Shown piece by piece: positions 1 to 10,137 of a stretch of DNA of 64,000 nucleotides. Below the pieces are notes generated by a model. The model searched no databases. It was given only the letters and a program-made list of their open reading frames with translations, and was not told where the DNA came from. A program made the position numbers and the translations under genes. This stretch comes from Lentimicrobium sp. (lineage in GTDB: Bacteria; Bacteroidota; Bacteroidia; Bacteroidales; Lentimicrobiaceae): assembly GCA_019429275.1 (NCBI GenBank), contig JAHYJC010000007.1, positions 1 to 64,000 of the forward strand. The letters are read 5' to 3'. Every line of letters begins with the position of its first letter. Within the stretch, counting starts at the first letter, position 1.

Positions 1-2
1 CT

Positions 3-3000
3 GATGCAACCTGCTCTGTAACCTATACATGGACAGACGACACCGAGGCTCCGACCTTTGCTGCCTGCCCGATTGCTCCCATTGACCTTGGATGCAACCC
101 GCTTCCAGCCGATCTTCCAACTGAGGCCATGGCCATTGCCGCTGCCGGTAATGTTACCGACAACTGCGATGCCTCACTCACCATGAGTGCTTCAGGTGGA
201 GACATCACCGGAACATGCGTCAAAACTCAGGTATGGACGGTAACTGCCGCAACTGACTGCGGGCCAGATGCTACCTGTTCTGTAACCTATACATGGACGG
301 ATGATACACAGGCTCCGGTCATCACTGATCTCGCAGACATCACCCTACCTGGTTGCAATACCCCATGGCCGCCAGCACCAACAACAACCTTTACCGATAA
401 CTGCACTACTCCGTACACTCTTACAGGAGTGTCCGGAGAAATTGTCACCGATGGCTGCTTCCAATACAGAGACTATACCTTCAATGTATCGGATGCCTGC
501 GGAAATGCTGCAGAAACAACTGTTACCAGGGTTACACGCCTTTACGACATGACTGCTCCGGTACTTCTTGGAATTCCTGAAAACATTACCGCTGAATGTG
601 ATGCAATTCCTGCACCACCGGTCATTGGCGTGGATATTACTGCTACCGACGCTTGTGATGCCGATGTTACCATTACCTTTAATGAAAGTGACGACGGATC
701 CTGCAACAACGATGGGAAAACCGTACCTGCTTCGGGCAATGGCTTGATTTGGGAAATTCCTATTTCCGGAACCAATCTGACTGCCAGCGACATTAATAAA
801 TTGTCACTGATTTTCCAGACCAATAAAGGGAAAGGCGTGGCAGAATTCACCCTGATTGCACCTAATGGCCAGGCTGTAATTCTTGTCGGATCCTATTGCT
901 CAACGGGGGAATGTATTACACCTCAAGTACCTGGTACAACTTACATGCCGATATTCTATTCCTGTTCCTCCGGTTATGACAAATGGAATAATTCGGATTA
1001 CATTCCTGCAGGTATTGAAGTACCTATGCAACCTTATGGTGCACTTTCATCGCCGAATTCGGGATATTTACAGAATATGCTGACCCCACTTGGTCTTACT
1101 TTACAGTATGTCTCCTGTTTTGAAAACTTTACAGGAGTTATGGATGGCACATGGAGAATTTATTCCAGAAAACAGGAAAATGCCAATGGCGATCTGAAAT
1201 ATGTTGGAGCTTGCCTGCTGCCGGGACAATGTCCACAGGAATACACAGTAACCAGAACCTGGACAGCAACGGATGATTGTGGAAATTCTGTTTCACAGTC
1301 TCAGATTATCACCATCCAGGATACTCAACCACCTGTGTTTGCTGATTGCCCTGCACAACCCATAGATTTAGGATTCCTTGATATTTATCCTACCTCAGCA
1401 ACTGCCATAGCATATGCAGGTACAGTTACTGATAATTGCGCAACTCCTTCTGTCACTGCTGTTGGAGGTAGTGTTACGGGTGATGATTGTAACAAATCAC
1501 AGGAATGGACGGTAACGGCAACGGATGATTGTGGAAACTCTGCCATTTGCATAGTTACGCTCACCTGGACAATCGATGCTGATCCTATGATCTTTACGGA
1601 AGCAGTGAATGATGATTTCGGATGTAATCCGCAAATTACTCCTCCGGTGTTTACAGGAATTGATGATTGTACAGTTTCATTTGAACCAAATGTTGCAACA
1701 GATGGACCAACCAACACAGGTTGTCTCTATACCCAGACCTGGACAGCAACTTATACTGATGATAATGGCAATTCAGCCACACCGGTCAGTATCACATATA
1801 CCTGGACTGTCGTAACTGCTCCGGTTATTGCCAACCTGCCAGCAGGTGGAGATCTGGGTTGTAACCCGACTCCTCCGGAATGCAGCAATACGGTTACAGC
1901 CTCTAACGAATGCGGAACTGTTGAGGTTTCCTGCACTCCTGGAGAGATTCTGGAAAATGGATGGAACCGTATACAGACCTTCACTTATTCAGCCTCAGAA
2001 TGTAACCTGAGCGACACAAAAACTGTTACCTACACCTGGACAGTCGTTCCTGAATCTGCACAACCAATCGTACAGATCACCGAAGCTACCTGCTTTGCTC
2101 CTGGCTCAGCCACGATCTCCAACTACAATGAAGCCTATACTTATACCTTCACTCCTGGAGGTCCAACGTTAGGCAGCAGTGGTTTGATCAGCGGTTTGAC
2201 TTTTGGCACAAGCTACACAGTCACAGCTACCAACAGCAGCAACTGTACTTCTTTGGCTTCAGCTCCGTTCAGCATTATGGATATGCTGCCAACACCTGTA
2301 CAACCAATCGTTCAGGTAACAGCTGCAACCTGTTCTGCTCCTGGCTCAGCTACGATCACCAACTACAATGAAGCCTATACTTATATCTTCACTCCTGGAG
2401 GTCCAACGTTAGGCAGCAGTGGTTTGATTAGCGGAATGGATTATGGCCAAATCTACACGGTAACGGCCACCAACAACGATGACTGTATTTCAGTAGCTTC
2501 GGCATCATTCAGTGTTATGGATATGCTGCCAACTCCTGACGCACCAACGGTTCAGGTAACTGCAGCCACATGCGAAGCAGCCGGAACAGCCACGATCACG
2601 AATTACAATCCACTTTATATCTACACCTTCAGTCCGATCGGACCAGGTGCAGGTGCAAACGGAGTGATCAGCGGAATGGATTATGGCCAAAGCTACACGG
2701 TAACGGCCACCAACAGCGATGATTGCACATCAGCATTCTCTGCTGAGTTCAGCATTATGGATATGCTGCCGACACCTGACGCACCAACGGTTCAGGTAAC
2801 TGCAGCCACTTGTGAAGCAGCCGGCACAGCCACGATCACCAATTACAATGAGCTCTATACCTACGCGTTCAGTCCAACAGGACCAAGCGCAGGTGCAGGC
2901 GGTGTGATCAGCGGTTTTACAACAGGTGTATCTTATACTGTTACTGCAACTAATAGCAGTCTATGTATTTCAATCGCATCTGATCCATTTATGGTTCAGG

Positions 3001-6000
3001 CAGCTTATGATGCACCACTGCAACCAATCGTTCAGGTTACAGCAGCCACTTGTTCAGCAGCCGGAACAGCCACGATCACTAACTACAATGCAGCCTATAT
3101 CTATACCTTCACTCCTGAAGGTCCAACAGTAGGCAGCAATGGTTTGATCAGCGGTTTGACTTATGGCACAAGCTACACAGTAACAGCCACCAGTGGTCAA
3201 TGTACTTCACCGGCTTCTGTTTCGTTCAGCATTATGGATATGCTGCCAACCCCTGAACAACCAACCGTTCAGATAACTGCAGCCACTTGTGAAGCAGCCG
3301 GCACAGCCACGATCACTAACTACAATGCAGCCTATACTTATACCTTCACTCCTGAAGGTCCAACAGTAGGCAGCAATGGTTTGATCAGCGGTTTGACTTA
3401 TGGCACAAGCTACACAGTAACCGCTACCAACAGCAGCAACTGTAATTCGGCGGCTTCTGCTCCGTTCGATGTTGATATGCAGAACACAGCTTCACAACCA
3501 GTGATTGCCAACCTACCAATGGGTGGCGATCTGGGATGCAACCCGACAGCGCTTCCAACATGCAGCACTGCGGTTACCGCTTCCAATGACTACGGTGCGG
3601 TTGAAGTAAGCTGCACCCCGGGACAGATTGTAATTGATGGCTGTGAGCGCAGTCAAATATTTACCTACACGGCAACTGCCTGTGGACTGACCGACACTGA
3701 AACGGTGACCTATACCTGGAAAGAGGATCTAACTCCTCCAACATTCACCTACGTACCACTCGACATCACCCTTGAATGCGATGATCCTGACCTTGATTGC
3801 ATCTTCCCGACAGAAGCTTCTATGAACATGGGTGGCAGAGCTGTTACAGATAACTGCGATTCGCATTCTATTGTATTTGATGGCGCTGTATTCCAGAACG
3901 GACATACCACCTTCACTTACACTGTAACCAGCGGAAGTGCTCCGGCTCTCAGTCACTGGGTTCTTGCTTTCTGCGGATCCTTCTCTGATGTGGTTGCAGG
4001 ACCTGGGACAGTTCAGCTTGGCCTTGACCCCACTACCGGTGTCAGAGGCATTAAGTTTGACGATGGCCTCCAGGGTGGTCAAACCATGACCTATTACATT
4101 ACCCTGCCGGGTAACTGGAATACGGGAATGATTACTACTGCTGTTAAAGCCGGTCAAAGCATATGCTATTATCAGGTTCAGGGACCGGTCTGCGACGAAC
4201 TTCCGCCACCGGATAATTGTCCCGATATGCCTACGGCTACCGATAACTGCGATGACAATGTTACCATCACCTACGAGGATGTAATGACCCCGGGAGATTG
4301 TGCATCCGAATACACAGTAATCAGAACCTTTACCGCTACCGATGAATGCGGTAATACTGCAACTGCAACGCAAACCATTACGGTGATTGACATTACTCCT
4401 CCGGTGCTGCCTGAATTACCTGAAGGCGGAGACCTGGGTTGTAACCCGACACCTCCGGTTTGCGTTGAAAATCTTGTAGCTCAGGATAACTGCGCTGGAG
4501 AAGTACCAGTAATTTGCACTCCTGGTGAAATCACCGGAGACTGCATCAAGACTCAGGTATTTACCTACAGTGCTACTGATCTTTGTGGAAATACTTCAAG
4601 TGAAACCGTTACCTATACCTGGACTGTAGACACTGAAGATCCTGTCTTTAGCGGATGCCCGGATGCACCTGTTGCATGGGATTGGGCGACAGAAATGGAA
4701 AATCCGACCTGTGCTGATGCGCTTGCACTGGTAACTGTTACGGATAACTGCGGCACTGTAGCTCCGGTTTGCCAGCCTGGTGCAGTGGTGGTTGATGGAT
4801 GCAATCGCAGCCTCACCTTCACACTCACAGCTGAAGATAACTGTGAAAATACTGCGCAATGTTCAGTAACCTTCACATGGGCTGTGGATGATGACGATCC
4901 TCAATTCGTTGGTTGTCCTTCCGAGCCAATCGATCTTGGCTGCAATCCTGTTAATCTTCCTGATTGTAACGATGCACTGGCATTGGTGACCGTGACGGAT
5001 GGTTGCAGCGGAACACTGACTCCGTCATGTTCTCCTGGTTCAATAGTTGCGGATGGATGCGCACGCAGCCAGACATTTACACTTACAGCAACGGATGCTC
5101 AGGGCAATACAGCTGCCTGTGATGTAACCTATACCTGGACAGTCGTTTCTGCTCCGGTGATTGCCAACCTGCCAACAGGTGACGATCTGGGATGCAACCC
5201 AACTTCACTGCCAACATGCAGCACTGCGGTTACCGCTTCAAATGAATGCGGTCCGGTTGATGTAAGCTGCACCCCGGGACAGATTGTAATTGATGGTTGT
5301 GAGCGCAGTCAAATATTTACCTATACGGCCACGGCCTGCGGTCTTACCGATACGGAGACTGTTACATATACCTGGACCGTAGACACTGAAGATCCGATCT
5401 TTACAGGATGTCCGGATGCACCTCTCGCATGGGATTGGGCTACTGAACTGGAAGCACCGACCTGTGCTGATGCACTTGCACTGGTAACTGTGTCAGATAA
5501 CTGCAGCGGTACTTTGACCCCGGTTTGCCAGCCTGGCTCAGTGGTGGTTGATGGATGTAACCACAGCCTCACCTTCACACTCACAGCTGAAGATAACTGT
5601 GAAAACACTGCAGAATGTTCAGTTACCTTCACATGGACTGTGGATGATGACGATCCTCAATTCGTTGGTTGTCCCTCCGAGCCAATCGATCTTGGCTGCA
5701 ATCCTGTTAATCTTCCTGATTGTGACGATGCTCTGGCTTTGGTAACCGTTACGGATGGTTGCAGCGGTACCCTAACACCTTCATGCGCTCCAGGCTCTGT
5801 TGCAGAGGATGGATGCACACGCAGCCAGACATTTACACTTACTGCAACTGATGCTCAGGGCAATACAGCCACCTGTGAAGTCACCTATACCTGGACTGTG
5901 GTTACTGCTCCGGTTATCGCCAACCTGCCTCAGGGTGGTGAACTCGGATGCAATCCGACCACACTGCCAACATGCAGCACAACGGTTACCGCTTCCAATG

Positions 6001-8309
6001 AGTGCGGTCCGGTTGATGTAAATTGCACTCCTGGAACAGTTATCGAAAACGGATGCAATCGTTCACAGACATTCACCTACACGGCAACTGCCTGCGGACT
6101 GAGTGACACTGAAACAGTTACCTATACCTGGACTGTGGTTACTGCTCCGGTTATCGCCAACCTGCCATTGGGAGGCGATCTGGGATGCAATCCTACCACA
6201 CTGCCAACATGCAGCACAACGGTTACCGCTTCCAATGAGTGCGGTCCGGTTGAGGTTAGCTGTACTCCTGGTGAGATCTTAATTGATGGTTGTGAACTCA
6301 GTCAGACGTTTACTTACACTGCTACAGCCTGTGACCTGACTGATACGAAAACCGTTACCTATAACTGGACTGTGGTTACTGCTCCGGTAATTGCCAACCT
6401 GCCATTGGGTGGCGATCTGGGATGCAACCCGACTTCACTGCCAACCTGCAGCACCAACGTTACCGCTTCCAATGAGTGCGGTGCGGTTGAAGTAAGCTGC
6501 ACTCCGGGTACAATAGTCGAAAACGGATGCAACCGTTCACAGACATTCACCTACACGGCAACTGCCTGTGGACTGACCGACACTGAAACAGTGACCTATA
6601 CATGGACTGTAGACACTGAAGATCCTGTCTTTAGTGGATGTCCGGATGCTCCTGTTGCATGGGATTGGGCTACCAAACTGGTAGCACCGACATGTGCAGA
6701 TGCACTTGCACTGGTAACTGTGACGGACAACTGCGGCACAGTGACTCCGGATTGCCAGGCAGGTACATTACTGGTTAATGGAACGATCTATAGTCTCACC
6801 TTCACACTTACTGCTGAAGATAATTGTGATAACACTGCAGAATGTTCCATAACTTTCATATGGACTTATTATGAGTTTGATATCAACTGTCCTGATGAAT
6901 CGATTTTACTTGGCTGCAATCCAACGCCTCCGACTTGTGAGGATGTATATGCGCTGTTGTTTGCCTCAATTGAAGGTTACACCGACATTCTGAGTCCGAC
7001 CTGTACACCTGGCGAAATTATAGTGGAGAATTGTCAGCGGACACAAATATTTACGGTGTCGTATATGGATGCAATGGGAAATTTAGCAACCTGCGAAGTT
7101 ACCTATACCTGGGTCGTTGATCTTACTCCGCCGGTTATTTCTAACCCCGTATCTGTGGTAGCCTTTACATGCGAAGAAGAAGTAGTACTGCCTGAAGTAG
7201 AATTCACAGACAACTGCAGTGAGGTTACTATCTTTAGCTTTATCCCTGGTTTTGATGGCGCGTTCGAGGATTACACATTTGCTAAGGGCAGCGAAACAAC
7301 AGTTTGCTATTATGCTCTTGATGAATGCGGTAACAGGTCTCAGGACTACTGCCTGACCATCAGGGTTGATTGCGATAACTGCACCATGACTCAAGGATTC
7401 TACGGTAATCAGGGTGGCTTGTATTGCGACGGTTCCTCAACTCTGGGACTGTTGAATACTTTACTGGAAACCCCACTGGTACTTGGTTCAACGACCAATA
7501 ACAGGAGATATACCATCCCGGCCGGTGCCGGACAGTGTGTCATCAATATTTTGCCGGGCAGCGGACCTTCAAAGGCTCTCCCGCCAAATGGGCCTTTCAC
7601 CTGTGGTGATCTTGTCAATAAGCGAGGAATCCTGACCAACAACCTTCTGGCTCAGACCTTAACGCTGGGTCTCAACCTGAGATTAGACGGTGCACTTGGT
7701 GATCTGGTATTCCAAAGTGCTTCATTCTTCACACGGGCTTCTTCAGATTGTAACAATTCTGAAGCAGAACCTTTGCTTGGTACAGAGGAATACTACACCA
7801 TGCCTTCCTGCATTATGGAGCTTAATGGCGGACTACCAAGCGTCCAGAACATTTATGATCTGGCAAACGCTGCATTGGGCGGAGCAAATGTGGGATGTTC
7901 ATTAGGTACCATCACCGAAGCTTTGGGTATCATCAACGACGCCCTTGATGAGTGCCGGTTCATCTACTTCTACAATGGTACTCCAATAGCTGGATCCAAT
8001 ACAACCAACGAGGTATTTGGTAGCGAGGATAATACTGATGTGGAAAAAATCCAACTATCAGTTGTTCCTAATCCTTTTGTTGAAACCATTGAGGTTACCT
8101 TCACAATTAATGAGGACACAAGAGTCACTGCAGAGATTTATGATATGCAGGGCCGATTGGTTACTACCCTGTTTGAAGGTGATATGGTTTCAAGTGAAAC
8201 CCGTACAATCGTTTATAAAGTTCCGGCCGTTGAAAATCAGGCCATGTTCCTGTGCATTATCCGCACTTCTGATGCCGTTAAATACGAAAAAATCATACGG
8301 ATGCATTAA
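3..8309 (+). CDS. Giant cysteine-rich HYR/Ig-like repeat surface protein with T9SS sorting domain (5' end outside window)
   Basis: The reading frame is open to the left edge, so the true start lies upstream; the first ATG inside the window is at 129. At least 2,768 residues are visible, almost all repeats. HYR-like modules carry TDNC...GC...C..T..TYTW patterns with paired cysteines. Six Ig-like modules lie at 2061-3480 and LGCNPT/VTASNECG modules of about 79 residues recur from about 1819, 3497, 5145, 5901, 6138 and 6375. A non-repeat segment around 690-1220 contains GTWRIYSR and resembles a proprotein-convertase P-domain. A second, around 3800-4200 with an SHWVLAFC motif, I cannot name. A cysteine-containing domain starting CTMTQGFYGN (about 7380-7980) precedes the tail. 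The last 85 or so residues (VVPNPF, IYDMQGRLV, YEKIIRMH) match a T9SS type A sorting domain, so the protein is probably secreted and surface-attached. An adhesin or matrix role is inferred; no catalytic motif was seen. Confidence 0.85.
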   Translation, partial: DATCSVTYTWTDDTEAPTFAACPIAPIDLGCNPLPADLPTEAMAIAAAGNVTDNCDASLTMSASGGDITGTCVKTQVWTVTAATDCGPDATCSVTYTWTDDTQAPVITDLADITLPGCNTPWPPAPTTTFTDNCTTPYTLTGVSGEIVTDGCFQYRDYTFNVSDACGNAAETTVTRVTRLYDMTAPVLLGIPENITAECDAIPAPPVIGVDITATDACDADVTITFNESDDGSCNNDGKTVPASGNGLIWEIPISGTNLTASDINKLSLIFQTNKGKGVAEFTLIAPNGQAVILVGSYCSTGECITPQVPGTTYMPIFYSCSSGYDKWNNSDYIPAGIEVPMQPYGALSSPNSGYLQNMLTPLGLTLQYVSCFENFTGVMDGTWRIYSRKQENANGDLKYVGACLLPGQCPQEYTVTRTWTATDDCGNSVSQSQIITIQDTQPPVFADCPAQPIDLGFLDIYPTSATAIAYAGTVTDNCATPSVTAVGGSVTGDDCNKSQEWTVTATDDCGNSAICIVTLTWTIDADPMIFTEAVNDDFGCNPQITPPVFTGIDDCTVSFEPNVATDGPTNTGCLYTQTWTATYTDDNGNSATPVSITYTWTVVTAPVIANLPAGGDLGCNPTPPECSNTVTASNECGTVEVSCTPGEILENGWNRIQTFTYSASECNLSDTKTVTYTWTVVPESAQPIVQITEATCFAPGSATISNYNEAYTYTFTPGGPTLGSSGLISGLTFGTSYTVTATNSSNCTSLASAPFSIMDMLPTPVQPIVQVTAATCSAPGSATITNYNEAYTYIFTPGGPTLGSSGLISGMDYGQIYTVTATNNDDCISVASASFSVMDMLPTPDAPTVQVTAATCEAAGTATITNYNPLYIYTFSPIGPGAGANGVISGMDYGQSYTVTATNSDDCTSAFSAEFSIMDMLPTPDAPTVQVTAATCEAAGTATITNYNELYTYAFSPTGPSAGAGGVISGFTTGVSYTVTATNSSLCISIASDPFMVQAAYDAPLQPIVQVTAATCSAAGTATITNYNAAYIYTFTPEGPTVGSNGLISGLTYGTSYTVTATSGQCTSPASVSFSIMDMLPTPEQPTVQITAATCEAAGTATITNYNAAYTYTFTPEGPTVGSNGLISGLTYGTSYTVTATNSSNCNSAASAPFDVDMQNTASQPVIANLPMGGDLGCNPTALPTCSTAVTASNDYGAVEVSCTPGQIVIDGCERSQIFTYTATACGLTDTETVTYTWKEDLTPPTFTYVPLDITLECDDPDLDCIFPTEASMNMGGRAVTDNCDSHSIVFDGAVFQNGHTTFTYTVTSGSAPALSHWVLAFCGSFSDVVAGPGTVQLGLDPTTGVRGIKFDDGLQGGQTMTYYITLPGNWNTGMITTAVKAGQSICYYQVQGPVCDELPPPDNCPDMPTATDNCDDNVTITYEDVMTPGDCASEYTVIRTFTATDECGNTATATQTITVIDITPPVLPELPEGGDLGCNPTPPVCVENLVAQDNCAGEVPVICTPGEITGDCIKTQVFTYSATDLCGNTSSETVTYTWTVDTEDPVFSGCPDAPVAWDWATEMENPTCADALALVTVTDNCGTVAPVCQPGAVVVDGCNRSLTFTLTAEDNCENTAQCSVTFTWAVDDDDPQFVGCPSEPIDLGCNPVNLPDCNDALALVTVTDGCSGTLTPSCSPGSIVADGCARSQTFTLTATDAQGNTAACDVTYTWTVVSAPVIANLPTGDDLGCNPTSLPTCSTAVTASNECGPVDVSCTPGQIVIDGCERSQIFTYTATACGLTDTETVTYTWTVDTEDPIFTGCPDAPLAWDWATELEAPTCADALALVTVSDNCSGTLTPVCQPGSVVVDGCNHSLTFTLTAEDNCENTAECSVTFTWTVDDDDPQFVGCPSEPIDLGCNPVNLPDCDDALALVTVTDGCSGTLTPSCAPGSVAEDGCTRSQTFTLTATDAQGNTATCEVTYTWTVVTAPVIANLPQGGELGCNPTTLPTCSTTVTASNECGPVDVNCTPGTVIENGCNRSQTFTYTATACGLSDTETVTYTWTVVTAPVIANLPLGGDLGCNPTTLPTCSTTVTASNECGPVEVSCTPGEILIDGCELSQTFTYTATACDLTDTKTVTYNWTVVTAPVIANLPLGGDLGCNPTSLPTCSTNVTASNECGAVEVSCTPGTIVENGCNRSQTFTYTATACGLTDTETVTYTWTVDTEDPVFSGCPDAPVAWDWATKLVAPTCADALALVTVTDNCGTVTPDCQAGTLLVNGTIYSLTFTLTAEDNCDNTAECSITFIWTYYEFDINCPDESILLGCNPTPPTCEDVYALLFASIEGYTDILSPTCTPGEIIVENCQRTQIFTVSYMDAMGNLATCEVTYTWVVDLTPPVISNPVSVVAFTCEEEVVLPEVEFTDNCSEVTIFSFIPGFDGAFEDYTFAKGSETTVCYYALDECGNRSQDYCLTIRVDCDNCTMTQGFYGNQGGLYCDGSSTLGLLNTLLETPLVLGSTTNNRRYTIPAGAGQCVINILPGSGPSKALPPNGPFTCGDLVNKRGILTNNLLAQTLTLGLNLRLDGALGDLVFQSASFFTRASSDCNNSEAEPLLGTEEYYTMPSCIMELNGGLPSVQNIYDLANAALGGANVGCSLGTITEALGIINDALDECRFIYFYNGTPIAGSNTTNEVFGSEDNTDVEKIQLSVVPNPFVETIEVTFTINEDTRVTAEIYDMQGRLVTTLFEGDMVSSETRTIVYKVPAVENQAMFLCIIRTSDAVKYEKIIRMH
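2061..3480 (+). repeat. Six tandem 240-bp coding repeats (80-residue Ig-like modules)
   Basis: Inside the giant gene the QPIVQVTAATC...MDMLPTP module begins at 2061, 2301, 2541, 2781, 3021 and 3258. Five starts are spaced exactly 240 bp apart and the last interval is 237 bp. Nucleotide identity is high between copies, for example the GGTTTGATCAGCGG stretch and the ATGGATATGCTGCC linker recur. This indicates recent duplication or ongoing conversion between copies and is a place where short-read assemblies may collapse. Confidence 0.9.
4626..6890 (+). repeat. Higher-order repeat of about 753-756 bp in the giant gene
   Basis: A block made of a DTEDPxF...WDWAT module, a DDDDPQFVGCPSEP module and an APVIANLP module occurs at 4626-5378 and again from 5379, offset by 753-756 bp with long near-identical DNA stretches. 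After the second block the APVIANLP module is repeated twice more at 237-bp spacing (6138, 6375). A third DTEDPVF module begins at 6609 and then diverges. The pattern shows multi-module duplication on top of single-module duplication. Confidence 0.8.
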
Positions 8310-8330
8310 ACTAATCTTTGTCAACTTTTC

Positions 8331-8360
8331 AAAAAGCCTTCCTTCGGGAAGGCTTTTTTT
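8331..8360 (+). terminator. Rho-independent terminator of the giant gene
   Basis: A perfect 7-bp GC-rich stem (8336-8342 with 8347-8353) closes a TTCG tetraloop and is followed by seven T residues (8354-8360). The A-run before the stem pairs with the T-run and extends it. It starts 21 bp after the stop codon. C(UUCG)G loops are known to be unusually stable. Confidence 0.92.
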
Positions 8361-8624
8361 ACGAAATCCAAAATTTCCAACAATTCAAAAACCTCTTTAG
8401 CCTTAACTTTATTACTGCTTTTAGATGAAAAAAAAAATGAAACAACAGTCCTTATGCGTTATATTTATATATTTGCATATATCCGTTTAATTCAATGTCA
8501 GAATTATTGATCTCTTAAACGAAAAATGTTTTTTGCTAACAAAAACGTTCTTTTATTGTTAATAAAACGTTAAGTCCAAAAGCAAATATTGACTTTAAGA
8601 TGCTAAAATATTGATTACCAGTTT
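8361..8624 (+). promoter_or_regulatory. AT-rich leader of the carboxylase operon with an AACGTT direct repeat
   Basis: This gap has no gene. TAACAAAAACGTT (8537-8549) and TAATAAAACGTT (8560-8571) form an imperfect direct repeat 54-88 bp before the biotin carboxylase start. It could be a regulator site, but that is inference from the repeat alone. I found no clean TAnnTTTG box here. Confidence 0.3.
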
Positions 8625-10127
8625 ATGATAAAAAAAATCCTCGTTGCCAACCGTGGTGAAATTGCGGTACGTGTCATGCGATCCTGTCGCGAAATGGGAA
8701 TCCCAACGGTTGCTGTTCATTCTGATGCCGATCGGTCCTCCATGCATGTACGTTATGCCGATGAAGCTTACAACATAGGCCCTGCGCCTTCGGTGGAAAG
8801 TTATCTGAATATTGACCGCATCATTGATGCTGCAAAAAAATCCAAAGCCGATGCCATACACCCTGGCTATGGTTTTCTTTCAGAAAATGCAGCCTTTTCA
8901 GAGCGATGCAAACAGGAAGGCATTGAATTTATCGGTCCCAACCCCAATGCCATCCGCCAGATGGGTGATAAAATTACAGCCCGCAAAACCATGATTGCTG
9001 CCGGCGTTCCGGTTGTCCCGGGAACGGTAGATAAGATTGTTGATTATGCCGAAGCCCTGGAAACCATTCGTGGAATAGGCCTTCCGGTAATGATCAAAGC
9101 CTCGGCCGGGGGCGGTGGTAAGGGCATGCGCCTGGTAAAGAAAGAAGAGGAAATTGAAAGTTCATTGCGAGGTGCCCGTTCCGAAGCCAAAGCGGCTTTT
9201 GGATATGACGCCGTTTATATTGAAAAATATATTGAATCACCACATCACATTGAATTTCAGATTCTGGCCGACAAGCATGGCAATGCGGTTCATCTGTTTG
9301 AACGTGAATGTTCGGTTCAGCGCCGCCATCAGAAAGTGGTTGAAGAAACGCCTTCGCCCCTGCTCACTCCCGAAGTACGTGCAGAGATGGGCGCCCACGC
9401 CGTTGCCGCAGCCAAAGCCTGTAATTATCATGGCGCAGGAACCATCGAATTCATTGTAGATGATAACCGCAACTACTATTTCCTGGAAATGAATACCCGC
9501 CTGCAGGTTGAACATCCGATAACCGAACGTGTGGTTGGTGTTGACCTGGTTAAAGAAATGATCAACATTTCCAATGGATTTGAACTTCCCTTTAAACAGG
9601 AAGAACTTAAGCAAAGCGGGCATGCTATCGAGTGCCGCATTTATGCCGAAGACCCTGACAATAATTTCATGCCAAGCCCGGGTACCATCAGGCACATTAC
9701 TGAACCACTCGGGCTTGGCGTGCGTCACGATGGCTATGTTTATGAAGGATACACCATACCCATTTATTATGACCCAATGATCTCAAAACTGATCGTTTGG
9801 GCGAAAAATCGCGATGAATCCATCAGCCGGATGCGGCGTGCGTTGCACGAATATAAAATTACCGGAGTAAAGACTTCAATCCCTTTCCTGGCAAGAATTA
9901 TGGAAACCGAAGCTTTTAAATCAGGCAAATACAATACCCATTTTATTGAAGAGAACAGAGATTTTCTGTTCACACCGCACGATTGCGATGGCGTGTGTGA
10001 AGACATTGCCCTGATTGCCGCTTTTTTGGAGCACAATAGTAAACTCGAAAAAATAAAATCAACCGACAGGGACAATAAGCCCTCTGCCAGCCGGTGGAAG
10101 GACGCTCAGCGGGTAGCTTATATTTAA
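8625..10127 (+). CDS. accC: Biotin carboxylase subunit of an acyl-CoA carboxylase
   Basis: This 500-residue ATP-grasp enzyme carboxylates the biotin on the carrier protein using ATP and bicarbonate. The N-terminal domain opens with KILVANRGEIAVRV (residues 4-17), the ATP-binding glycine loop GGGGKGMR is at 162-169, the ECSVQRRHQK segment at 228-237 and EMNTRLQVEHPITE at 288-301. The length is slightly above the roughly 450 residues of stand-alone AccC because of a C-terminal extension containing a CDGVCED segment. It is the first gene of a three-gene operon; the biotin carrier begins 10 nt after its stop. The pairing with a PccB-type carboxyltransferase suggests propionyl-CoA rather than acetyl-CoA carboxylase, so the symbol describes the domain and not the substrate. 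Confidence 0.93.
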   Translation: MIKKILVANRGEIAVRVMRSCREMGIPTVAVHSDADRSSMHVRYADEAYNIGPAPSVESYLNIDRIIDAAKKSKADAIHPGYGFLSENAAFSERCKQEGIEFIGPNPNAIRQMGDKITARKTMIAAGVPVVPGTVDKIVDYAEALETIRGIGLPVMIKASAGGGGKGMRLVKKEEEIESSLRGARSEAKAAFGYDAVYIEKYIESPHHIEFQILADKHGNAVHLFERECSVQRRHQKVVEETPSPLLTPEVRAEMGAHAVAAAKACNYHGAGTIEFIVDDNRNYYFLEMNTRLQVEHPITERVVGVDLVKEMINISNGFELPFKQEELKQSGHAIECRIYAEDPDNNFMPSPGTIRHITEPLGLGVRHDGYVYEGYTIPIYYDPMISKLIVWAKNRDESISRMRRALHEYKITGVKTSIPFLARIMETEAFKSGKYNTHFIEENRDFLFTPHDCDGVCEDIALIAAFLEHNSKLEKIKSTDRDNKPSASRWKDAQRVAYI

Positions 10128-10137
10128 ATCTGGATTT

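Noticed and set aside
2061-3480. Regular 240-bp spacing considered as a CRISPR or other repeat-spacer array.
   Set aside because: Unit length and coding frame show protein-domain repeats; no short repeats with unique spacers.
3729-4373. A 214-codon frame antisense to the giant repeat gene, and similar antisense frames at 4596-4876 and 5321-5632.
   Set aside because: They arise from the biased codon use of the repeats on the plus strand; no motif, promoter or conservation argument supports them.
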